The notes beneath the pieces are model-generated. The model was not told the origin of the DNA. It made no database searches and saw nothing but the letters and a program-made list of their open reading frames with translations. 64,000 bases of DNA from Rhynochetos jubatus. Lineage: Eukaryota > Chordata > Aves > Eurypygiformes > Rhynochetidae. Of this stretch, positions 26,880-36,215 are shown piece by piece (within the stretch, counting starts at the first letter, position 1; every line of letters begins with the position of its first letter). Location of the stretch: contig CM050648.1 of NCBI GenBank assembly GCA_027574665.1, forward strand, positions 141,856,175 through 141,920,174. The letters are read 5' to 3'. The translations under genes and the position numbers were made by a program.

Positions 26880-28700
26880 CGGGGGGCAGAGGATCCCCCC
26901 CTGCCCGAGCCGCAGGCTGGAAGCAGCAGCTGCCGCGCCTCTGCGGCTCCTTCCCGGCAGCCGCAGGCAAGACGAGCCCGGCTCCCCCCCCGCCCCGCCT
27001 TTGGAGACAAGCCGGCACGTAGCTGCAAGACCGGGAAAGCGACAGAGGAACGCTCGGTCGGCCTAAGTACTTGCAGATGTGCAACAGCACCGAGCTGGAA
27101 AGTCACGGCTCTGCCCCAAAGAAGCGGCTTCCCCGTCCTCTGACGCCGAGGCCTGGGCTGGGAGGCCAGGCCCAAACAGGAAATGCCACAGGCCTTGCTA
27201 ATGGAGTCATGAGGCTTGGCACCCCCGGCGGGGCGGCGGCACCGGGGACGGGACAGCGGCTACGAGGGCGGGCGGGCCGGCAGCGGCTGGCGCCGGGGGC
27301 TCCCCGGCCCCGAGGGAAGCGGCGTCCGACGGCAGAGAGTGGCCGGGCCCAGCTGGGGAGGAGGCCCGCGGCGGCCTCGGGCTGGTCACCACCGCCCCCC
27401 CCTCCCCCTTCTCGCGACTCTCCGGGCGCCCCGCGGGCTGCAGCAGGGCCAGGTCTGAACCTGTTCCCGCCGGAGCCCGTGGCCGGGAGCCCAGACGCGC
27501 CGCGGGGCCTTGGCTGAGGCGTTTGAAATCGGGCCCCGCCTCCCGCCAGCCTCTCGCGGCCGAGGGGAAGGGCTCGGGCGCCATGGCAACCCCGCAGCCT
27601 CCCGTGGGCGGTGCCTGGGGCGGGAGAGGCCGGGCGCCATGGTAACCGCGCCGCCAATCGCGGCGGTGAGCGGTGTCTGCGGGCTCTGGCAACAGCCAAT
27701 AGCAGCCGCTGTTCCCCCTTGTAGGCGTGGCTTCCGGGGAAGGCCCGCCTCCCGGCGGGAAGACGGAGGCGGGGGGAGGAAGCGGGTTCCTTTGTGGGCT
27801 CTGACAATAAGATGGCGGGCGGGGGGGGCGGGGCCGGGTCCTACGGTTGGCCCCGCCCCCTCCCTCAAGCGCGGAGCGGTCGGTGAGGCGGGAGCGGGGG
27901 GTTCGTGCGCTGGCAGGCGGCAGCGACAGCAGCGGGAGGCGGTGAGTAGGTCAGGCTGGGCTGGGCGCGGCACGGCACGGCACGGCACGGAGCCCCGAGC
28001 CAGCCCGCCTTCCCCTGTGACTCCGCGTAGGGACGGCGCGGGCGGGGAGCCGGTGCCGGCGGAGCCCGCGGAGGAGGGAGCCGATTCAAAATGGCGGCGG
28101 GCCGTTTGCCGGGAGCGCGGGACGATGAGTAACCGGGCAGCGTGGGCGTCTGGAGCGGTGAGAGGGACCGAGCCTGGCGGGCGGGTCACGGGGGGGCCGT
28201 TTCCTCGTTGGCGCCAGGCGCCCTGTTCCCGCGCTCAGTCCCTTCCGCAGCCGCGCATCCTCCCCCGGGCACCCATCGGGCGCACGCCGTGCCGCCGCTG
28301 CCCTCCCACCGCTGGCTGGGGACCTCCCCCGGCTCCCCAGGCTCACGCATCGCCGCTCAACCCCGCCTCGGCCTCCCCCGCGCTCCCTGCCCAGCCTGCG
28401 TGCGCCGCGGCCCGTTCCCCGCTCCGCCCCGGCCGCGCCCGCCGGTCACGCCTCTACCCGCCGGCTCTGGCGGGCCGCCCCACTCCCCCGCCCTGGCCCC
28501 CGGCCTCCGTCGTCTGCGTTTCCACGAGCCTTCTGCTCCCCGTACCGCCCTGCCGTCGCCTCTGCCCAGGGCGTGCGGCTGGCCCCGCTTCCCAGCCTGC
28601 CCTTCCTGGGGAGCCGGTGTCCCGTCCTGGAGAAACGCCTGCCAGCCCCCTCGCCCGGGGGGTGCACCAAACCCCAGGGCTTTTACAAGTGCCTTTGTCC
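26880..28700. promoter_or_regulatory. CDCA4: CpG island: CDCA4 promoter
   Basis: A sharply GC- and CpG-rich block in otherwise AT-rich DNA. The core lies at about 27570-27945. It has two copies of GGGCGCCATGGYAACC (27576-27591 and 27632-27647, RFX X-box-like), CCAAT at 27654-27658 and 27696-27700, an ETS-type CTTCCGG at 27731, an E2F-type GGCGGGAA at 27754-27761, GC boxes, and AAGATGGCGG (YY1-type) at 27809-27818. There is no TATA box. The positions suggest initiation near 27.78-27.81 kb. The mammalian orthologue is reported as E2F-induced, which fits the E2F-like site. A (CGGCA)n run (27968-27990) lies just past the first donor. Long open frames on both strands are by-products of the base composition. 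Confidence 0.85.
27800..27941 (+). other. CDCA4: CDCA4 non-coding exon 1 (3' end defined by splice donor)
   Basis: A strong donor, GGCG/GTGAGTAGG, places an exon end at 27941 inside the CpG island, about 130 bases after the YY1-like AAGATGGCGG. Vertebrate CDCA4 genes have a non-coding first exon in a CpG island, which fits. The 5' boundary is a guess from motif positions. Confidence 0.5.
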
Positions 28701-31700
28701 CAGTCCGAATAGGGATGTTTCTGGCCCTGCCAGCCCTCTGCTGTGTCTGCAGCCCACCCCGCAGCACCACTGCGCACACGTACACATGCCTGCAGGCAGT
28801 ACGCGGCTTGCCATCCTCTTTGTACCAAGACACATAGCTTTGATTTCTTCCCACAGTTGTTATAAAGGACTTTTTTTTTTGAGGGGTGGGATGTTGGAGT
28901 GGTAGAGGGGAGATACAATACCTTGTGACCTTCCCATGCTATCATCACTATGCTTCCGGCCGTACAAAAAGCACCCTGTTTAACCGAACCTCCAGCACTG
29001 GCCTAGGTAGTTCTTGTCTGCTTTCCTTTAAAGATGAGCAATGCTGAAAATCTTCTGTCTTCTGTCAGCCCAACGCTTAGGAAGTGACTTTTTCCCTTAA
29101 GTATATTTTTGGCAGCACATTTACTACATGAATCTGAATTGGGTGTGAATCTGGAATGTGTAAATTGATGCTCTGGTAAAAAATGGGGTCAGATTTCAAG
29201 CGCCTTATTTGTAAAGCAGACTGGGAATTTGTCAATCCCAAAAGCAAAACTTGTAATGAATTGCTTAATGCTGTCTTCCCTGTGCTACTATTAAAAAAAA
29301 AAAAGCTCCAAAACTCAAACCCCCTCTTTTTTTCATACTGTATTATGCTACAGATAATGTTTCCTTGACAGCTTTTTTTGTACAGCTATTTCAAACAGCA
29401 GGCAAGTTTAACACACTAAGTTTGGGCTCTTAACACTCACACAGTAGTGGAAGAAGGGAGATGACATCACTGGTTTAGATACTGCCTCTTGAACAGCGAC
29501 ATGCTGCTTGAAATTATTGGGGAATTCTGAACTCCCTTGCTTCTAAGGCAGCAGCAATCTGGCTCTCATGTACCAAGGGGCTTTACACGATGGCTAATAC
29601 CTTTTTGAGCGTGTTAATATGTAAATCAATAGAGAAACATACCTTTTATTTAATTAGGTTTTAAAATTAGTATTCTCTTGAGATGAGTGCTTGTTAGAGA
29701 TAGTGCAGGGAAGTCTGGGGAAGGTTGTTTTATTTGCAAGGTTTTAATTGCATCTGATAATGGCTATGAAGTTAATTTTTTTTTAACTGAGATCTTAGGT
29801 TCTAGGGCACGCTTGTATGCTGGTTAATAGAATCTGAAGACATAATTGCTGTGATGGGCGTATTCTTTAAGTTTATGCTAACAGGTCCACATGGTTGGTT
29901 TATTGCTCTAGGGAAGAACCTGGAATCACATGCAGCAGGTCTTAGGCTTTATTATATTGCATGGGAAAACTGTGTCCTTCTTTAGTATGTTAATGGATTA
30001 CAGACTGGACTGGTCTGCCAACATCCCCTATGTCTTTTAGTTCGTGGATGTGATAATGGCTCTTTTACCAATAACTCGTGCATTCCCATCAACTGTCCCC
30101 TACTGTATCTGTCTGCTATTTTGGGAGGCAAACGGCCCAAGCGTCTCCCTCTAAGATTGTTAGATATCCAAAATAGCACCAGAAAATATTTTCATTTCTT
30201 GTTCTCGTGACTGCATCATCTTTAATCTGTTGTGAGGGGGGTGGGTGCTTGGGGGATTTTTGTTTGGTTGGGTCTTTTAAACAAAGTTTATGCCCGTGTA
30301 ACCTTACGTGAACTAAAAGTGTGCTAGTAGGAATTTGAGGATTCAGTTACCATATACAGGCTAGCAAAGAGATTGCCCTTCATTTATAGAGTGTTTTGAA
30401 AGTATACCCATGGAGCAGAAGCTTCTGAACTTTTATAGCATCGTAAGGTGTTTGACAGAAATAAGAAATGCTTTGTGGCCTTGATACTGTGGTGTCTCAC
30501 TGGAGCTGTAGTTCGTACGCTGCGTGACCCTGTCTTGAATGTTGCCGTGAGCTCCATCTGTACAAGGGAATGAGTCTAGGAGTTGGTTGAAATACAATTT
30601 CCATGATGTAACAGTGGTTTAGTCCCAATATTTTGGGACCGAGTCTGAAGATTTTTGGCTTGAGAGTGTTTAAGGTGTTGGGTGTTTTGGGGGGTGTTTT
30701 TTGGTGGTATTTTAACAAGTATGCAGCTTCTTGCGAAAAACACATTTTCTGACAAACACCCCCTCTCCCCCCACCCCAAGTCCTTTATCAACCGTCTCCT
30801 TCCCCTGCAATTCTGAGAGCAATCCCTCTTCAAAATGTTTTTATTACTAGCCACAACAGAAAACAAAAATAGATGTCCATATGCATCCTCTTCACTCATT
30901 TCTTTCCTAGGTAGGTACTTCAGTTGCAGACACTGAACTGTCTTGTGTTGTACAGACACGTCTAGAAAACTGTCTGAATTGTTTTCATATTTTATTGTAT
31001 AAGTTTTTGTAGCCTGTTGGAATGGAGCATTGTTTCAGTAATTAAAGGAGTTGTTGCATGTGTTTGGTAGTTGTATTTGGTATATCAAACCTTGTTTTGC
31101 CTTAGATGTGTTTTAAAAACTCAGCCTTTTCAGTTAAAGCAGTTCAATTACTGTCATTACTTTCATTGTTGTCATCTTGCAAAGTAAGTCTTAGTCATAA
31201 CATTTCTGTACTGGTAAAGGAAAATTCTCCCTGGTTTTGCTCCGTTTCAGTTTTGTATTTGTGCGTGCTTTTTCTCTAGATGCCACAGAGATACATGTTT
31301 TCGTACAACAGAGGTGAAAACTATAGTTTTCTGATAAAAGTAATGAAGAATTGCTTTTAGTATGCTTTTGTCTGCGTTTAGATCTTTCAGACGATGGCTA
31401 AAGATACTGTTTGCTCTTTAAATGGCAACGGTGTAGGGATAAGGGAGAGGCTGGTCCAAAGGTCAGGGTAATAGCCTGGGTCTTGGGCTTAAACTGGCAG
31501 TTTCCTTCTCCTGCCAGAGGTTTTGCGTGTAGTGTTGGGCAAATCACCTTCGTGCTCTAGCTGTAAATTGGGTTTAATAGTACTAGTCAGGACTGTAGAA
31601 GTGTTGTGAAGATACACTGAAGCGCTTGACAAAACGCAGAGGTGTAGAAGTTTCTGAAATGGGAAAATTTTGTTCTGCATGTCCTGTTCATGCGTGACGT

Positions 31701-31716
31701 CTCACTTCCTTGGCAG
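27942..31716 (+). other. CDCA4: CDCA4 intron 1
   Basis: This runs from the CpG island into T/G-rich, AT-rich sequence. No coding exon or recognisable transposon is seen between about 28.7 and 31.7 kb. The T and G excess on the + strand suits transcription in that direction. Confidence 0.45.
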
Positions 31717-31797
31717 GTGGTGCTCTAACTGTTACTGTATGGACTCTTGCTCAGTAGCATGGGAGAAGAGGAAGGACTACATCCAACACAATTACTG
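31717..31797 (+). other. CDCA4: Candidate CDCA4 exon 2, with in-frame upstream ATG
   Basis: An 81-base stretch is bounded by a good acceptor (CTCACTTCCTTGGCAG, AG at 31715-31716) and a fair donor (CTG/GTATGT, GT at 31798-31799). If spliced to 34652, the ATG at 31759 (A at -3, G at +4, a strong start context) reads 13 codons to the donor, then GAC ACA, then straight into CDCA4's usual ATG with no stop. It would add MGEEEGLHPTQLLDT. A second ATG at 31739 opens a 27-codon upstream frame that ends at TAA 34674-34676, overlapping the main start. Confidence 0.45.
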
Positions 31798-34651
31798 GTA
31801 TGTCATCCTTTTGCTTCTTAAATGAAACCATAATCTCGTATTTTGTGCAGTCTCAGGAACAGGGTGACAAAGAACTGGGTTTATGATGTAAGATACTAAT
31901 GGGAAGTAAATATTGTAGAAAAAAAAAATCCAGTGAATGCTGTGAAGGGTTTACCTTTAAGAATCCATAAACATCCTTTCCTCTGCTTCCACACACCCAA
32001 GTGGGTGTGATTTATTGGAAATTTTTAAGTTCTCTACTGCTTTCTGTTCTTCTGTTGGTGTGCCTTAGACTAGTACATGTATGAAAACCAGGTTAGCATT
32101 CAGTTGAAGTTTTAATTATTCTTCACAAGAATATAAGTCGAAATAAAAGAGGCTTCAAGCTCTGCGAAGAGTGTTTAGTGTTTGATGACATAATCATGCA
32201 GGGTTGAGTAGTAGTCCCAAAAGATGTCTTTGGAGGCCAAGTTACACATGAGGTGCGTATGTTTAGAAATTACAACTTTGTAGGAGAAATTAAATGGGAT
32301 ACCATCCAATAGGAAGTTACAGGAATGTCTAAAAATCTGGAAAAGGCACTATCAAGCAAAAACTTGGGATGTATTTAATGAGAATAATGCAAATGAGTCA
32401 GGTTACAGGAGAAAATTTTAAAAGCAGCTTGTAAAGCATTTAATATATTGGTAATCCATGGATAGCTTGGTCTGAAAAAATGGCCACAAGACCAAGTTCA
32501 TATATTTTATATTGGAGTCTCTGTGTATTAGGGTTTCTAAAGAGTTTTGTACCTTTTTAAGAGTCAGCAAAGCCAAAAAAAGGTTATTTCATGGCTATAT
32601 ACAGCAATGTAAGAAGTGGTGTACAGTCAGACCAAATGTTTATCTAGCTACTGTGCTATTCCCAGGTTTTTGGAGCAGATAAGTATGTAATGTATTTTGA
32701 AAGGAACAATGTTTTTGCACTTTGGTAGGGTTTTAGTGGCTATGAAAAAGCTGAGAGCGTGCTCTGAAAACATGTGGAATGTACCGTAGCAACCAGAAAA
32801 GCAAGGCAGAGGTTAGGACTTACCAGGGGAAATGGAAAATGACACAGACACTGCAATATTATTTTGGTTTTATCAGCTTTCAGTTGAAAAACTTTGTTTT
32901 GTTTGGTCACTACATTAAAACAAATCCCCAAATATCAGGCAAACCAGAATTCTGAGCACAGAAGACTTTGAAGGGACATAACGAAGGTGCATGAATGTAA
33001 AGATGGGGTAGTGGCTTTCATTTGCAGCCTATTTTTTATCTAAAAGAGATGACATCTACTGCATTAAAAAAAAAAACAGTTACTTGTTATTTCAAGAGAT
33101 GAGCTGCGCTGTTTGCATGGGGCACTGTTGTCAAAATTAGTGCATTTCAGAAGATCTGGAGGCGAGTGTTTGAAAGTCATACCTTGGAAAATTCAGCAAA
33201 TGATTTTTAGATGTAAATAATGAGAAGCCTGGGTGCACTGCACTTATTTTTAGCTGAAGCTAAACTGCTGTGCTGGTTTTAGTTGGGACAGACTTACGTT
33301 TCCTCACAGTAGCTAATAGGAGGCTATGGTTTGGTTCTGCTGAGGCGCCTATTGATAACATACTGATGTTTTTAGTTGTTGCTAAGCAGTGTTTATATCA
33401 ACTCAAGGACTTTTCCAGTTTGATACTGCACCTGTGTTCCCAGCTTCTTCTCTATAAGAAGCTGGGGTGGGCCGCAGCCAGGACAGCTGACCCAGAGTGA
33501 CCAAAGGGACATTTCATGCCATAAGGTGTCATGCACAGTGTATAAGTTGGGGGTTGGGCCGGGGAGCCTTCTCTTTCTCTGGGGCTCTTGCTACTCAGGG
33601 ACTGGCTGGGCATCAGTCAGCGGGTGGTGAGCAGTTGTATAATTTGTCTTCTATTATTTTCATTACGTATTATTAGTAGTAATATTAGTATTCTTAGTAT
33701 TGTTAGTATAATTATTCGATTTATTTTCAATTATTAAATTGTTCTTAACTCATGAGTTTCCTTATCTTTTCCTCTGATTCTCCTCCCCATCCCACTGAGG
33801 GAGGGGGGAGGTGAGTGACCGGCTGTGTGGTGCTTGGTTGCTGGCTGGGGTTAAACCACAACTAGGAATATGGGAATTTTGCTTTCTTACAGTCAGCTGA
33901 GAAAGAAGTACAGAAGCCCATATGGGGGATGACTGTACCTATCCTTATTGAACTTGGACAATTCATATTGGAATTACACAGTTCAGTTACTCACTTGAGT
34001 AAGGGAACCGGAAGGACTGCTTTAGGCACCTCAGTTGAATGTCCCAGGCTATATGGACCAAATCTAGATCTTGCTGTCTGTGTAACCGAAGTAAGCTAAC
34101 CTTTTCAAGTATGCTGCCCATGGTATGTTTTTCGTGTTTCTCTGTTAGGCTTGTTGATGTTCTGGAGGGGCCAAATCTTTTAAAGATGGTGTGCCAGGTT
34201 GTATTTTTATTTCCAAAATTAGAGGTTAAGCATACCAGTAGAAACTCGGGAGGAGCGAGGAGAAACTGCCTCTCCAATAGGTGAAATACAGCCATTGAGA
34301 TGTTTGCTTCTGTGCGAAGCAGCGGCTCCTGACTTCCATCAGGTGTGAAACTTAATGGGAGCCAGGAGCTGGGAGCTCCTGCCTCTCTCCGATGCCATGA
34401 CTTGTGGACCTGCTCACCCCTGGTTCCCGAGTGCCGTCTTTGGGACCCAGTCCATATGTTCCTGACCCCTGTTGTACCACACTGGCCATTCTATAACCTG
34501 GTATGACAATTCTGATGTTTCTATCTTAAAAGAATTTGCTGTTTAAGATTAAAGATTTTCTGTTTTGTTTTTTAGTCTTTCTTTTTTTTTTACCTCTCTC
34601 TTGAACTGTTTACGTTGTACGAGAATTTTTTTTGTTATTTTTTTTTAACAG
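31798..34651 (+). other. CDCA4: CDCA4 intron 2
   Basis: An AT-rich intron holding the solo LTR (33269-33862), otherwise without recognised features. It ends in a very strong acceptor: a long T tract (about 34625-34646) and AACAG, with AG at 34650-34651. Confidence 0.6.
33269..33862 (+). mobile_element. Solo LTR of an avian endogenous retrovirus, sense orientation
   Basis: The block starts with TGTGCTGGTTTTAGTTGGGA and ends with GGCTGGGGTTAAACCACAAC, the characteristic edges of a widespread avian LTR family (ERVL-like by memory). In between are a promoter-like TATAAG at 33541-33546, an imperfect TTAGTA/ATT-rich tract (about 33650-33720) and an ATTAAA poly(A) signal at 33733-33738. These are in the expected U3-R-U5 order for a + strand element. 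No retroviral coding sequence flanks it, so it is a recombined solo LTR. The final CA looks mutated and I cannot see a clear target-site duplication. Confidence 0.82.
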
Positions 34652-34657
34652 GACACA

Positions 34658-35407
34658 ATGTTTGTGCGAGGATTAAAGAGAAAATGTTTTGATGGCGAAG
34701 AAGATATTGAAGGAACTCTGGCTGGTATTAAGGCTATTCCTTCATATAATCTTCAGCGGCAGTCACTTTTAGATATGTCCTTGGTTAAACTTCAGCTGTG
34801 TCACATGCTGGTTGAACCTAACCTTTGTCGTTCGGTACTTATAGCCAACACGGTACGGCAGATCCAGGAGGAAATGACTCAAGATGGGACTTGGCAGATG
34901 ATAAATACACAGAGTACAGGGCAGGCATCCCTGGATCGTCTTGTTTCAACAGATATCCTCTGTCGTTCATCTAGGGAACAAGCTGAGGGAAAGCATGTTC
35001 CAGGCTATAGTACTTTCAATAAAGACTTTGAGAGTGACCAGGTACAAGATAGTTCAGAAACTATGTCAACAGGCTCTTCAGTGCAAGCTCCGAGAAACCT
35101 GCAGAGCAATGTGTGGGAAATGGAGAATCCACAAGAAAATAAAGGAAACTTTCAAAAATCATTAGATCAAATATTTGAGACACTGGAGACTAAAAGTCCT
35201 AATTCTGTTGAAGATCTGTTTTCAGAAGTTGACAATTCCTACTATGATCTTGATACGATGTTAACAGGCATGATGAGCAACACGAAAATGGGACACTGTG
35301 ATGGGCTTGAAACATTTTCTTCTCCAACAAATACAACTTCTAACTCTAATTGTAAATCTGATCTAAACGAGCTTGATCATATTGTGGAAATCCTTGTTGA
35401 ATCCTGA
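34658..35407 (+). CDS. CDCA4: CDCA4, SERTA-domain cell-division-cycle associated protein 4
   Basis: This encodes a 249-residue nuclear co-regulator. Mammalian CDCA4 is E2F-induced and modulates E2F-dependent transcription, cell proliferation and p53 output. The N-terminal RGLKRKC (4-10) is the conserved basic, cyclin-binding-type motif of the family. The SERTA domain spans about 31-76, with LQRQSLLDMSLVKLQ, then MLVEPNLCRSVLIANTVRQI. The middle is Ser/Thr-rich. SLDQIFETLE (168-177), an acidic segment with YYDLDTMLTGMM (195-206) and the C-terminal SDLNELDHIVEILVES are strongly conserved with human CDCA4, whose length is nearly identical. The whole conventional CDS sits in one exon; ATG 34658 lies 6 bases after the splice acceptor. 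An upstream in-frame start is possible (see the exon at 31717). The ORF is intact. Confidence 0.97.
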   Translation: MFVRGLKRKCFDGEEDIEGTLAGIKAIPSYNLQRQSLLDMSLVKLQLCHMLVEPNLCRSVLIANTVRQIQEEMTQDGTWQMINTQSTGQASLDRLVSTDILCRSSREQAEGKHVPGYSTFNKDFESDQVQDSSETMSTGSSVQAPRNLQSNVWEMENPQENKGNFQKSLDQIFETLETKSPNSVEDLFSEVDNSYYDLDTMLTGMMSNTKMGHCDGLETFSSPTNTTSNSNCKSDLNELDHIVEILVES

Positions 35408-36215
35408 AACTCCTTGTGTAGGGGATAAAGATCTGTTAGTGGGAAAGAAAGACTCGCACAAGCTATTTCCACAGTTCTATCAAATCTGCACGTGTATTTT
35501 ACAAATATCTATATATTATATAGATAGATATATTAAAAAAGCACTTCATATTGCAAAATAGTGTTAACTCTTAAAGTTAACCTGCAACTTGTAGTGTAAT
35601 AATTGGATTTATTGTCCATTGAACTGTAAGGACATACGGTAAATGTTTTTAAGTTTGGGTTCCAAGGCTCTTGAAATTGGGTTCCTTTTACCAATTTGTA
35701 TTAGCCTTTGGAGGATATGCTCAGTGAGAGGGAGTTTTCTTATACTTCTCCCAGTAAAAATGGTAATAAACACAGAGAGAAGTTGGATAACTGGTTTCCT
35801 ATTTTACTCCGGTGTCCACTTTGTTACACCACATAACTCCTACCGTATCAGCTGCTTCTGTTCTAAGTCGCTACATGGCTCTTAAAGAGCAGTATGCAAT
35901 AGTTCCTCTTATCCTAGCTAGCTTATTCTGGGTTTTGCTACAGTTTTTACTGCAAAAATAGTTTTAAAGTGTTTATCGGTGTTTAGATTTTTCCAGGTAT
36001 TTTCCTAAAATATATTTTTACTACAGATGTTATGTCAGCTGCTAACTTAGTAACTTTTGGTCATATCTGCAGTTGATGTATTTTTTGAAAGATTTTTCAA
36101 AAGGGATGTTTTTTTTACCATGAGCTACCCATTGTAGTTCAGTAAAGTGTATGTAAATGTAAATACGCGATTTTATACTTTACATTAAAATGTAAGAGCT
36201 GTTTTCATGATTCTG
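35408..36215 (+). other. CDCA4: CDCA4 3'UTR (probable extent)
   Basis: AT-rich sequence follows the stop TGA (35405-35407). AATAAA at 35765-35770 could give a short form. A Pumilio-type TGTAAATA (36158-36165) lies just before ATTAAA at 36184-36189, giving a form of about 0.8 kb. ATTTA motifs around 36380-36410 hint that some transcripts run further. The true end cannot be set from sequence. Confidence 0.5.

Noticed and set aside
27103-28954. Long open frames (up to 400 codons) on both strands in the first CpG island
   Set aside because: They overlap in several phases and are Pro/Arg/Ala/Gly-rich low-complexity translations of GC-rich DNA without domains.
33269-33862. Target-site duplication around the LTR
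   Set aside because: The flanking bases do not give a convincing 4-6 bp match, and the terminal CA appears mutated, so no duplication is claimed.
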